A stretch of 64,000 nt of DNA, taken from positions 25,628 to 89,627 of the forward strand of contig CAMWKH010000009.1 of assembly GCA_947174805.1 (NCBI GenBank), given 5' to 3'. A program made the position numbers and the translations under genes. Below, piece after piece: positions 50,935 to 59,113 of this stretch (its first letter is position 1; each line of letters starts with the position of its first letter). Source of the stretch: an uncultured Roseburia sp. GTDB lineage: Bacteria > Bacillota > Clostridia > Lachnospirales > Lachnospiraceae. The notes beneath the pieces are model-generated. The model ran no database searches and was not told the DNA's origin. It worked only from the letters and a program-made list of their open reading frames with translations.

Positions 50935-52107
50935 TTATTTTCTGGATTTTGTTCTGGCTTCTTTTTCTTTATATTTATTTAATGTGGTTTTAATTTTTGT
51001 GTCAGAAGAAAATTGTTTTAATGTGGTTTCGTCTATCACGATTCGGTTGTCCATAGTCTTCATAATATCAATAATCTGTACTTTAGCGGCAACAATGGGA
51101 TTGCTCAAATCATAAATGTGATTGTCCCGAATATTTAATACCACAGGTGCCAGGAAATTCTGGGAATTTTCCATAAGGACAATGCCTTTGTCCCCTGTGG
51201 AGAGGTCGATGCTGGAGCCTACGGGAAGAATATGTATACAGTGGGAAAGTGCCGATACCACGTTGGAGGAGTACCGTTCCGGATACTGGCGCAGATACCG
51301 GATGGTAGAAACCTCGGAGATAGGAGCCTGGTTTAAACTCATGGCGGTGAGCTGGTCAAACATATCCGCTACAATCAGTATTTTGGCTGCCCGGCTGAAT
51401 TTCTTTGTTTTTAAATCGTCTACCCGTTTTGTGGAAAGGGATACGTGAACCTGGTGGATAATCGTAAAAATTTCCTGGTTCAGGCCGTACTTATTTCCCT
51501 CAGGGTCTAAGAGGGTATAACCTCTCTTTCGGCATTCCTGAATGACTTTTTCGTCTTCCTCCGTCATATCCACATCGCTTTTGTCAAGTATCGTTCTCGG
51601 GACAAAGAGATATCCCAAATCGTAGAGAAGTGCTGCAGTAGTGATATTGATTTTATCGGAGGGGGTACAGTGCATTACATTTGCAATCATGGCGGCCAGA
51701 ATTGCCGTGCTGATGGAATGTTTGTACACAAAGTCCGCCGAACTTCTCAGGTTCTGGGTAAAATTCATCTTATGGTCAAGGGAACCGTATTTGGAAATAA
51801 TATTTTCCGCCAGGGAGGAGAGGGTTTCCGGTTCTCTCTGCTGCTGCAGTTTGTCCATAATCTCCTTGGCACGGAACATATAGATGGTCTGAAACTGTTC
51901 AAATTGAATATCTTCTTCAGATAAAGGGGGAAGGGGTTCTGCCGGCTCTAAAATGAAAATGCCGATTAAACCAAAGTTTTCAATACTTTTAATACCTGCG
52001 GGAGTAAGTAAAGTATCTCTCTCATAGAGCATAACCCCCATTTTGTTATAAATCGGTTTGGCAAGACGCATTCCGGGCTTTAAGTTTTTGCTCTCCACGA
52101 ACTGCAT
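50935..52107 (-). CDS. degenerate HD-GYP domain protein
   Basis: 390 aa. The N-terminal part (VESKNLKPGMRLAKPIYNKM, LLTPAGIKSIENFGL) is the usual DUF3391-like start of HD-GYP phosphodiesterases. The central helical part keeps the pattern (FVYKHSISTAILAAMIANVM, AALLYDLGYLFVPRTIL, AAKILIVADMFDQLTA). However, the metal-binding HD is YD, and the HHE/GYP signature is replaced by IIHQVHVSLSTKRVDDLK. It therefore probably does not cleave cyclic di-GMP but may still bind a nucleotide or partner. Transcribed divergently from the CwlO/SleB-like gene. Confidence 0.82.
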   Translation of the reverse strand: MQFVESKNLKPGMRLAKPIYNKMGVMLYERDTLLTPAGIKSIENFGLIGIFILEPAEPLPPLSEEDIQFEQFQTIYMFRAKEIMDKLQQQREPETLSSLAENIISKYGSLDHKMNFTQNLRSSADFVYKHSISTAILAAMIANVMHCTPSDKINITTAALLYDLGYLFVPRTILDKSDVDMTEEDEKVIQECRKRGYTLLDPEGNKYGLNQEIFTIIHQVHVSLSTKRVDDLKTKKFSRAAKILIVADMFDQLTAMSLNQAPISEVSTIRYLRQYPERYSSNVVSALSHCIHILPVGSSIDLSTGDKGIVLMENSQNFLAPVVLNIRDNHIYDLSNPIVAAKVQIIDIMKTMDNRIVIDETTLKQFSSDTKIKTTLNKYKEKEARTKSRK

Positions 52108-52177
52108 AAACGTTCACGCTCCTTCTTTCAAGTGTCATTTGTCACAAAATTTCTGCAACGTTATCTTAATTATATTT

Positions 52178-52206
52178 AATATAACATATTGAAGAAGCAA
52201 AAACAA
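52178..52206 (-). promoter_or_regulatory. promoter of the HD-GYP gene
   Basis: On the minus strand TTGTTT, 17-bp spacer, TATATT with TG one base before. It overlaps the divergent promoter at 52189-52217. Confidence 0.55.
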
Positions 52207-52217
52207 TCAGATATAAT
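52189..52217 (+). promoter_or_regulatory. promoter of the cell-wall hydrolase gene
   Basis: TTGAAG, 17-bp spacer, TATAAT. It shares DNA with the divergent minus-strand promoter, so the two genes may interfere. Confidence 0.65.
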
Positions 52218-52268
52218 AGAGATTGTAATAAATTTGTTATAAAATGTTACAAAAGAGGACAGATAATT

Positions 52269-53438
52269 ATGAAAAATCAACAGAAAAGTAATTGGAAAAA
52301 ATTTTTACTGTGTTCCCTGGCGGGGGTTTTGTTTCTGCTTTCGCCTATGGATACGCCAGCGTCAAAGACCAGCGGTGAGCTGAAAAAAACAGGGGAAAAA
52401 ATCGATGAACTCAAGGAACAGAAAGAGGCGGCAGAGGATAAGGTAGATGCCTTAAAGGAGCAGCAGAGCCATCTTCAGGGGGAGCTGGCGGATTTAAACC
52501 AGCAGTTGTGTAATGTGACGGAGGAAATTAACAGTTTGGAGGTCCAGATTGGGGATAAGGAGACAGAGATTGCTGTAACCCAGGAGGAGCTTGCAGCCGC
52601 CATAGACACAAAAGAAAAGCAGTATGAGAGCATGAAAAAGCGGATTCAGTATATCTATGAAACCGGGGGAATAGATTTGGCCTCTATTATATTGGAGAGC
52701 AAATCTATGGGTGAGATGTTAAATAAGGCGGAATATGTGGAAGCCATTAACAAATATGACAGGGAGATGCTTCACCGCTACGAGGATACCTGTGAGCAGG
52801 TGGCTTTAAAAGAAGAAACCTTGAAACAGGAGAAGACAGAGTTAGTGGGGATGCAGGAGAGCATGGAGTCCAAAAAGACAGAAGTGGATTCCCTGATTTC
52901 CAAGACAAAGGACAGCATCAGCGCAAAGGAAAATGAAATCTCAGACGCAAAGGACGTAGTCAGCGATTATGACGCCCAGATTGCCAAAATGAAAGCTTAC
53001 GAGGAAGAGCTGGAGAGGAAAAAAGCGGAGGAGGCGAAAAAACAGGCTGAGCAGCAGAAGAAAAAACCTGCCCCCACCTCCGGAGGAGGAACCGTCACAG
53101 CCAATTCCAGTGATGCCGCCATGCTTGCGGCCATTGTGGAGTGTGAAGCCGTGGGGGAGAGTTACGAGGGCCAGCTGGCGGTGGCATCCGTTGTGGTAAA
53201 CCGGGTAAAAAGCAGCAGTTTTCCCAATACCATCTCCGGGGTTATCTACCAGGGCGGCCAGTTTTCCCCTGTGGCCAGCGGCCGATTTGCAGTGGTACTT
53301 GCCAGAGGGGCATCGGGAAGCTGTGTCCAGGCGGCAAATGCGGCGCTTTCCGGAAATACCAATATCTCTGCCCTTTATTTCTGCCGGGCAAGTTCCGGGA
53401 TAAGCGGCACCGTCATCGGAAATCATGTATTTTATTAA
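52269..53438 (+). CDS. secreted cell-wall hydrolase: CwlO/PcsB-like coiled coil + SleB-type catalytic domain
   Basis: 389 aa. Signal peptide (about 1-32), then a long coiled coil (about 35-245; KKTGEKIDELKEQKEAAEDK, YESMKKRIQYIYETGGIDL) like the regulatory half of PcsB and CwlO, which normally responds to FtsEX. A Lys/Gln/Pro linker joins a C-terminal SleB/CwlJ-like domain (about 275-389): AAIVECEAVGESYEGQLAVA with the catalytic Glu, VVNRVKSSSFP, QFSPV and NALYFC-like end. SleB domains are lytic transglycosylases best known in spore germination. The mix suggests vegetative or spore wall remodelling. Confidence 0.88.
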   Translation: MKNQQKSNWKKFLLCSLAGVLFLLSPMDTPASKTSGELKKTGEKIDELKEQKEAAEDKVDALKEQQSHLQGELADLNQQLCNVTEEINSLEVQIGDKETEIAVTQEELAAAIDTKEKQYESMKKRIQYIYETGGIDLASIILESKSMGEMLNKAEYVEAINKYDREMLHRYEDTCEQVALKEETLKQEKTELVGMQESMESKKTEVDSLISKTKDSISAKENEISDAKDVVSDYDAQIAKMKAYEEELERKKAEEAKKQAEQQKKKPAPTSGGGTVTANSSDAAMLAAIVECEAVGESYEGQLAVASVVVNRVKSSSFPNTISGVIYQGGQFSPVASGRFAVVLARGASGSCVQAANAALSGNTNISALYFCRASSGISGTVIGNHVFY

Positions 53439-53455
53439 GCGGCGCTATATTATAA

Positions 53456-53502
53456 AAATCCGTCCCTTTCGGCCGTTTCCGGCAAAAGGGGCGGATTTTT
53501 GA
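53456..53502. terminator. bidirectional terminator between the hydrolase and fprA-type genes
   Basis: AAAAATCCG...CCCTTT pairs with AAAGGG.CGGATTTTT around a GC-rich loop (GGCC...GGCC-like). Converging genes on both sides. Confidence 0.82.
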
Positions 53503-53514
53503 TTGTCTCATATG

Positions 53515-54681
53515 TTATTTTTCACAGATGGCAGCTGCTAAGGCCTCCATCTGAGGAATGTCGTCCTCACTCATGCTGGACTTAATGGTGACAACCGGGT
53601 CCACAAAAGTGATATCCTTTAACGTCTCTAATTCTTCCCTCATTTTTTTTGCAGCCATGGGGCCCCAGGAACCGTTTTCCATCAGACCGATTTTCCGGTT
53701 TTTAAAACCTTTTGCCTGTAAGTGGTGGATAAAATCTTCCATGGGGGAGAAAATACCTGCATCGTATGTTGCGGCAGCTAAAATCATTCTGTCATACTCG
53801 AAGGCAGACTCGATAAGTTCGGAAACTATGGTACGGCTCACATCGCAAAGTTCCACTTTTTCGCCTTTTGCCTCCACCATCTCAGCAAGTTTTTCCGCAG
53901 CCTTTTTTGTATTTCCGTGGATGGATGCGTAGGCGATAACCACGCCGGATTTCTCTGCCTTGTAGCTGCTCCAGGTGTCATATAATCCGATGTAGTAGCC
54001 TAAATTTTCTTTTAATACCGGGCCGTGCAAGGGGCATATCACAGAGATATCCAGTGTTGCGGCTTTTTTTAATAATGCCTGTACCTGTACGCCGTATTTG
54101 CCCACGATATTAAAATAGTAGCGGCGGGCTTCGCATGCCCAGTCATCAGGGTCATCGTTTACGAGAGCGCCGAATTTTCCGAATCCGTCAGCGGAGAAAA
54201 GAATTTTTTCCGACTGCTCATATGTTACCATAACCTCAGGCCAGTGAACCATGGGAGCCATGAAAAACCGCAGGGTATGTTTGCCCAAAGACAGGGTATC
54301 CCCTTCTTTTACCACTACCTGGCGCTGTGTAAAATCTTTGTGGAAAAACTGGGGCAGCATGGAAAATGTCTTTGTATTGCCAATCAGCTTCATATCCGGG
54401 TACATCTCTGCCAAAGCAGCGATATTTGCGGCGTGGTCCGGCTCTAAGTGGGAGATAACAAGGTAATCAGGGGATTTTCCGCTTAATCCTTCCTTTAAAT
54501 TGGAGAGCCAATCCTCAGTTCCCCTGGCGTCAACGGTGTCCATAACTGTAATTTTTTCGTCAAGAATCAGGTACGAGTTGTAGGAAACGCCTTCCGGTAC
54601 CGGATACTGGCTTTCAAACAAATCAATGGTGGTATCGTCTGTTCCGATGTAGAGAATGTCATTTGTAATCACTGGTTTCAT
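53515..54681 (-). CDS. FprA-type flavodiiron protein
   Basis: 388 aa. An N-terminal beta-lactamase-like domain carries the diiron ligands H78-x-E80-x-D82-H83 (SHLEPDHAAN) and later His residues (APMVHWPEV, CPLHGPVLK). A C-terminal flavodoxin domain (about 250-388) has the FMN loop YASIHGNTKKAAE. It reduces oxygen to water or nitric oxide to nitrous oxide with rubredoxin or a similar donor and protects anaerobes. GAAGGAGG site. Downstream of tmcAL with its own promoter. Confidence 0.95.
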   Translation of the reverse strand: MKPVITNDILYIGTDDTTIDLFESQYPVPEGVSYNSYLILDEKITVMDTVDARGTEDWLSNLKEGLSGKSPDYLVISHLEPDHAANIAALAEMYPDMKLIGNTKTFSMLPQFFHKDFTQRQVVVKEGDTLSLGKHTLRFFMAPMVHWPEVMVTYEQSEKILFSADGFGKFGALVNDDPDDWACEARRYYFNIVGKYGVQVQALLKKAATLDISVICPLHGPVLKENLGYYIGLYDTWSSYKAEKSGVVIAYASIHGNTKKAAEKLAEMVEAKGEKVELCDVSRTIVSELIESAFEYDRMILAAATYDAGIFSPMEDFIHHLQAKGFKNRKIGLMENGSWGPMAAKKMREELETLKDITFVDPVVTIKSSMSEDDIPQMEALAAAICEK

Positions 54682-54749
54682 AGTTCCTCCTTCTATATTA
54701 ATAAATTCTATTTAATAAGTATCTGTAAGTGGATCTGCCACCATTTGAC

Positions 54750-54778
54750 ATTTTAGCAAAAACTCTAAAGAATGACAA
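54750..54778 (-). promoter_or_regulatory. promoter of the flavodiiron gene
   Basis: On the minus strand TTGTCA, 17-bp spacer, TAAAAT, partly inside the end of tmcAL, 69 bp before the start. Confidence 0.6.
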
Positions 54779-56018
54779 GACTTTTCCGGTATTCATTGGA
54801 AGAATCCTTCTTCCCCTTTTGGAGCTGAAGGCCGTAGTACAGGTTTGAGGAGAAGATTTCTTTTTCATAGAGGGAAAACGCCTTTTTGGTAAGAAGTGAT
54901 TTTGCCCTGGCAGGTTTGGTTAAAATGGGCACATCCCCCTGTTTTTCAATGATTTTAAGCAGGGACTTTGCAGCGCTTCTAAAGCCTAAAAGCCGGAAAC
55001 AGGGGATATAGTCCAGGTCTTTGGAGAGGGCGCAGTCCTCCCAGGTCATATTCAAAAGAATGTGTAAAAGCAGGCGGCTGACTTTTGTATATGTCACATC
55101 TTTTGTTTTTACGGTTTCACAGAAACCGGAGTAGTCAATAAAGGAATCCAGATGGTTTTTGATCCGGTTGGATAAGAAGGGGGAGCTTCCCAGGTAACTC
55201 TCATATCCCAAAGAGGATTCACTCAAAAGCTTATAGTAAAGCATCTGGGAAAAATCATTTTCCCGGAGCAGATACTTTTTAGGAGGAAGCAGGTTTGCGG
55301 CTGTTTTTGGCATGTATTGTTCCAATGGGACCTCCCTGCCGGAAAAAATGGCATTTCGGATGGCGGTGGCGGAAGAAAAGCATGTCTCCAAATCAGGGGT
55401 ATGGTAGCCGGAGCCCATCCGGGGAACAGGGCAGGGGATGAGGCTTGAATGTCTCCCCAGAAGATTTTTCTGGTATTCCAGCCCTAAAATATTGTTGGGG
55501 GAGGAGAGAATGCCATGAAATTTTTCTGCTCCAGTGGAAAAAAAATCATCGGAGGGATTTTTTTTTGCCCAGCCGTCAAAAGCCTGCTCCATGGCCAGAG
55601 GGTAATTCATGCCTGCCCTTTGGCTTTTTTGGAGAGCCAGAGAAAAATCACGGGGTTCTTGGGCCAGGAAATCTGCCAGTTGAAACAGAAGTTCAGGCTT
55701 CTCTGTCTCACAGCCGTAACTGATATGGGTGACGCACCCCAGTTTATCCAAAAAGGCGGTGCCTCCCGCTGCAAAGTCAGGGGCGGCGGCGGCTGCCCAA
55801 AGGGCAGGGAGTTCAAACACCATATCCGCCCCGTTTTTCAAGGCCATTTCTGCCCTGGTAAATTTATCTGTCAGGGCGGGGGCCCCCCGCTGGACAAAAT
55901 TCCCGCTCATCACTACAATCACATAGTCGGCATCCGTCAGTTCCCTGGCCTTTGCGATATGGTAGGCATGTCCCCGGTGAAAGGGGTTGTATTCCGCAAT
56001 AATTCCTGTGACATTCAT
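54765..56018 (-). CDS. tmcAL: tRNA(Met) cytidine acetate ligase
   Basis: 417 aa. The nucleotidyltransferase start NVTGIIAEYNPFHRGHAYHI (HRGH = HxGH ATP motif) and SGNFVQRGAPALTDKFTRAEMA identify the YlbM/TmcAL family, which uses acetate and ATP to make N4-acetylcytidine in the tRNA-Met anticodon. Further marks: GADMVFELP, GSGYHTPD, SATAIRNAI. It is divergent from acetate kinase, a frequent neighbour in Clostridia and functionally fitting, since both handle acetate. Confidence 0.94.
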   Translation of the reverse strand: MNVTGIIAEYNPFHRGHAYHIAKARELTDADYVIVVMSGNFVQRGAPALTDKFTRAEMALKNGADMVFELPALWAAAAAPDFAAGGTAFLDKLGCVTHISYGCETEKPELLFQLADFLAQEPRDFSLALQKSQRAGMNYPLAMEQAFDGWAKKNPSDDFFSTGAEKFHGILSSPNNILGLEYQKNLLGRHSSLIPCPVPRMGSGYHTPDLETCFSSATAIRNAIFSGREVPLEQYMPKTAANLLPPKKYLLRENDFSQMLYYKLLSESSLGYESYLGSSPFLSNRIKNHLDSFIDYSGFCETVKTKDVTYTKVSRLLLHILLNMTWEDCALSKDLDYIPCFRLLGFRSAAKSLLKIIEKQGDVPILTKPARAKSLLTKKAFSLYEKEIFSSNLYYGLQLQKGKKDSSNEYRKSLVIL

Positions 56019-56107
56019 TTAGAAATTCCTCCCAAGGATAAAGTACCCAAAGTATACCAGATTTTCTTTGATGTTTCAAAAAATAAACAAAATTTCTGTT
56101 CTTTGCC

Positions 56108-56136
56108 TTGTATCAGGGAAAAAAAAGGTTTATACT
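56108..56136 (+). promoter_or_regulatory. ackA promoter
   Basis: TTGTAT, 17-bp spacer, TATACT, 57 bp before the ackA start. Confidence 0.65.
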
Positions 56137-56193
56137 AACAATATTAATGTAAATATTTTCATATTATGATATGTAAATTTAAGGAGATTAAGT

Positions 56194-57390
56194 ATGAATG
56201 TGTTAGTAATTAACTGTGGAAGCTCTTCCTTAAAATATCAGGTGATAAATTCTGATACGGAAGAGGTATTGGCAAAAGGACTTTGTGAGCGTATTGGTAT
56301 TGACGGCAGGCTGGTTTACCAGCCAAATGGCGGGGAGAAAGAGATTACGGATGCGGCTATGCCCACCCACACGGAGGCAGTGCGCATGGTATTGGACGCT
56401 CTGGTAAATCCCAAAACCGGAGTCTTAAAAAGTTTAAATGAAATCGATGCGGTGGGGCACAGGATTGTCCATGGAGGAGAGGCTTTTGCGGAGACTACAC
56501 TGATTGATGAGAAAGTGATTGCGGCTGTGGAGGAGTGCACAGATTTGGCTCCTTTGCACAATCCTGCCAATCTGATTGGGGTGAGGGCTTGCCAGGAAGT
56601 TCTGCCCGGCGTTCCCATGGTAGGGGTGTTTGACACCGCATTTCATCAAACCATGCCAAAGGAGGCTTATCTCTACGGCATTCCCTATGAGTATTATGAG
56701 AAATATAAAGTCCGCAAATACGGATTTCACGGGACAAGCCACAGTTATGTGTCAAAGAAAGCGGCTGAGATTTTGGGAAAACCCTATGACAGCTTAAAAA
56801 CCATTGTGTGCCATCTGGGGAACGGCGCCAGCGTCTGTGCCGTTGACAAGGGCAGATCCGTAGATACTTCTATGGGGTTATCTCCCTTGGAGGGACTTGT
56901 CATGGGAACCCGTTCCGGGGATATTGACCCTTCCGCAATGGAGTTTATCGCAAAGAAAGAAAACCTGGATATGGCGGGGATTTTGAATGTGTTAAATAAA
57001 GAGTCCGGTGTTTACGGCCTTTCCGGGGTTTCCAGCGATTTCAGGGATTTGGAGAAAGCGGCATTTAGCGGCAACGACAGGGCAATGACTGCGAGAAAAG
57101 TTTTCGTCCACAGTGTGTTAAAATATATCGGGGGCTATGCGGCGTCTATGAACGGCGTGGACGTTATCTGTTTTACCGCAGGCCTTGGGGAAAATGACGG
57201 CCTTATCCGCCAGATGATTTGTGACAATCTGGAATATCTGGGAATCCATATTGACGGGGAGGCCAATAAGGTCCGGGGAGAGGAAAAAATTATTTCCACA
57301 CCGGATTCCAAAGTCACTGTCATGGTTGTTCCCACAAATGAGGAATTGGCTATCTGCCGTGAGACGGTGGAGATTATTAGGAAAAAATAA
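56194..57390 (+). CDS. ackA: acetate kinase
   Basis: 398 aa. Start NVLVINCGSSSLKYQVI, then GHRIVHGGE, VFDTAFHQTMP, YGFHGTSHSYVS and HLGNGASVCA: all acetate kinase signatures. It interconverts acetyl phosphate and acetate with ATP formation. No pta gene lies next to it. AAGGAG site. Followed by its own-promoter DUF177 gene. Confidence 0.98.
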   Translation: MNVLVINCGSSSLKYQVINSDTEEVLAKGLCERIGIDGRLVYQPNGGEKEITDAAMPTHTEAVRMVLDALVNPKTGVLKSLNEIDAVGHRIVHGGEAFAETTLIDEKVIAAVEECTDLAPLHNPANLIGVRACQEVLPGVPMVGVFDTAFHQTMPKEAYLYGIPYEYYEKYKVRKYGFHGTSHSYVSKKAAEILGKPYDSLKTIVCHLGNGASVCAVDKGRSVDTSMGLSPLEGLVMGTRSGDIDPSAMEFIAKKENLDMAGILNVLNKESGVYGLSGVSSDFRDLEKAAFSGNDRAMTARKVFVHSVLKYIGGYAASMNGVDVICFTAGLGENDGLIRQMICDNLEYLGIHIDGEANKVRGEEKIISTPDSKVTVMVVPTNEELAICRETVEIIRKK

Positions 57391-57401
57391 TAGGAATATT
57401 C

Positions 57402-57430
57402 TTGACAAATGTACAGGGCATATGTATAAT
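57402..57430 (+). promoter_or_regulatory. consensus promoter of the DUF177-rpmF unit
   Basis: TTGACA, 17-bp spacer, TATAAT: a full consensus, 27 bp before the GTG start. Confidence 0.88.
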
Positions 57431-57456
57431 TGTTTAGGTGTGAATAGGAGACGCAA

Positions 57457-57984
57457 GTGAAAGTAGATGTTACAGACTTATTATCAACAGAAGATAAAGC
57501 CTTTGAACAGGAAGTGGAGATAGAGCTTCCTTCCTTCCAGTCGAAATTGGGTGAGTTTCCCATCATCACAAAAGCACCATTCGTGTTACATCTGGAGAAT
57601 CAGAAGAAACGGTTTCTCAAAGTGACCGGAACAGCAGATGTGGTAGTTGCAATTCCTTGCGACAGATGTTTAAAGGAAGTGCCGGTTACGCTTCATCTTG
57701 TGATAGACCGGAAGTTTTATCTAAAGGAGCCGGAGATGGAGGAGGAAACAGATGCAGAGGATATGGATTGCATAAAAGAATCCGCCCTGGATGTGGATAG
57801 GCTTATCTATGATGAAATTCTGGTAAACTGGCCTATGAAGGTACTGTGCAGGGATGATTGTAAGGGTATCTGCAGGAAATGCGGTACAAATCTCAATGAT
57901 AATACCTGTTCCTGTGACCAGAGTGAGCCAGACCCGAGAATGGCGGCTGCCTGGGATATATTTAATCAGTTTAAGGAGGTGTAA
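57457..57984 (+). CDS. DUF177 (YceD) family protein
   Basis: 175 aa from a GTG with AGGAG six bases before. N-terminal strand-rich part (FEQEVEIELPSFQSKLGEF), the PCDRCLKEV Cys pair (C67, C70) and the C-terminal CRDDCKGICRKCGTNLN plus CSCDQSEPDPRMAA are family hallmarks. YceD-type proteins are genetically tied to L32 and to 23S rRNA processing or ribosome assembly. It lies three bases before rpmF, the classic order. Confidence 0.93.
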   Translation: MKVDVTDLLSTEDKAFEQEVEIELPSFQSKLGEFPIITKAPFVLHLENQKKRFLKVTGTADVVVAIPCDRCLKEVPVTLHLVIDRKFYLKEPEMEEETDAEDMDCIKESALDVDRLIYDEILVNWPMKVLCRDDCKGICRKCGTNLNDNTCSCDQSEPDPRMAAAWDIFNQFKEV

Positions 57985-57987
57985 CCT

Positions 57988-58167
57988 ATGTCAATTTGTC
58001 CAAAGAACAAGTCTTCTAAAGGAAGAAGAGATAAAAGAAGAGCAAACTGGAAGATGACTGCTCCGACTTTAGTAAAGTGCAGTAAATGCGGAGAATTAAT
58101 GATGCCGCACCGTGTTTGTAAAAATTGTGGTTCTTATAATAAAAAAGAAATTATTCCACAGGATTAA
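57988..58167 (+). CDS. rpmF: 50S ribosomal protein L32, zinc-binding form
   Basis: 59 aa. Start MSICPKNKSSKGRRDKRRAN, then CSKCGE (x9) CKNCGS, the four-cysteine zinc form of L32. AAGGAGGTG site seven bases upstream. The usual downstream partner plsX is missing here; a terminator follows at once. Confidence 0.96.
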   Translation: MSICPKNKSSKGRRDKRRANWKMTAPTLVKCSKCGELMMPHRVCKNCGSYNKKEIIPQD

Positions 58168-58175
58168 TTAGAAAA

Positions 58176-58221
58176 GAGAAATCAAGGGTTTTGTTGTACA
58201 TGCCCTTGGTTTCTTTTTTTA
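58176..58221 (+). terminator. rpmF terminator
   Basis: GAAATCAAGGG pairs with CCCTTGGTTTC (one G-U pair), followed by seven T. Confidence 0.9.
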
Positions 58222-58500
58222 TAGGGGAAGAGGATGGTGTTGCGGAATTTTTAAGGAAGATGTGCTTTTAAAAGGGTCTCGCCGGGCCATGGGATGTTTT
58301 TCATGGACGTTGTGAATGAGAGGGAAAAAGGCGTTTCTTTTGGGATAGGGCTATATGCCTGCCCAGGAGTTTTATCTGCTGAAAAGCCTGCTTGGCATGG
58401 AAAAACCCTGGTATTTTCAGGGGGAAGCCGCATATCCCTTTAAGACGCCGGAGTATGTATTTTTCAGGGGAGCCTGAAGCGGCCCTGTGATATAGAAGAA
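58222..58500 (+). pseudogene. non-coding gap with probable gene remnant
   Basis: No complete gene is present. Two overlapping short frames look like decayed coding DNA: one containing MFFMDVVNEREKGVSFGIGL, and another at 58355-58477 (MPAQEFYLLKSLLGMEKPWY ... ending FFRGA). Their amino-acid make-up is protein-like and the second follows the first by a frame change. I do not recognise the family. Confidence 0.35.
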
Positions 58501-58503
58501 CTC

Positions 58504-58950
58504 TTATTTTAAATTTGCATAAATGTTTGCAATCTGCTGTGCTTTATCCGGGCAGTTCTCCTGCAGGAACATTAAATACTGCAGGGCAGTTCCCTCATAA
58601 GGGTGGATATCTCCCAGAAGGCCCACCTCATAGCAGTTGCGGATGACATTGATAATGCAGTCCTCCGTGTGGTCCTCTTTGCAGTCCTTGCACTCTTTTA
58701 AAATATGTGCGATTGCCAGTTCCAAGTCTTCTTCGTCAAATACCTTGAAATCTGTGAGGGGAATTTCTTCTATGCCTCCGGGAACCTCTTTTTTCGGTTC
58801 GATTTTGTAATTTTGTATACAGTGTTTTGCAAATCCTATGGTACAGGATTTTCCCTGACAAGTGTTGCAAAGCGCTTCACCTCTGCAGCATTTTGCCAAA
58901 TCTTTTGCGATTAAATCTGCATTCAGTCCTTTTTTGTGTGCGTCTGCCAT
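58504..58950 (-). CDS. cysteine-rich protein of unknown function
   Basis: 148 aa, soluble. The N-terminal half has CCRGEALCNTCQGKSC and HCIQNY, and the second half CKDCKEDHTEDC and CYEVGLLGDIHPYEG: about ten cysteines in all, so metal binding or a redox cluster is likely. The last third (GTALQYLMFLQENCP) is helical. A GGAGG site precedes the ATG. Similar proteins occur across Lachnospiraceae without assigned role. Convergent with the remnant region and divergent from the DUF134-NifX gene. Confidence 0.75.
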   Translation of the reverse strand: MADAHKKGLNADLIAKDLAKCCRGEALCNTCQGKSCTIGFAKHCIQNYKIEPKKEVPGGIEEIPLTDFKVFDEEDLELAIAHILKECKDCKEDHTEDCIINVIRNCYEVGLLGDIHPYEGTALQYLMFLQENCPDKAQQIANIYANLK

Positions 58951-59050
58951 GTGTTACCTCCAATAATTGTCTTTTGATTATTTTTGCATTTTGCCACAGT
59001 ATAACATATAGAAAACAGTTTTACCACAGATATTTGAAAGAAATTTATTC

Positions 59051-59079
59051 TTGAAAAGACAGAAAAAATGAAATATAAT
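59051..59079 (+). promoter_or_regulatory. promoter of the DUF134-NifX gene
   Basis: TTGAAA, 17-bp spacer, TATAAT, 34 bp before the ATG. Confidence 0.78.
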
Positions 59080-59113
59080 ATTATCGTCATATGTCGGAAA
59101 TGGAGGTGGATAG

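Noticed and set aside
58251..58433. Minus-strand 60-aa frame in the gap after rpmF
   Set aside because: No ribosome site and unusual composition; the plus-strand frames there look more protein-like.
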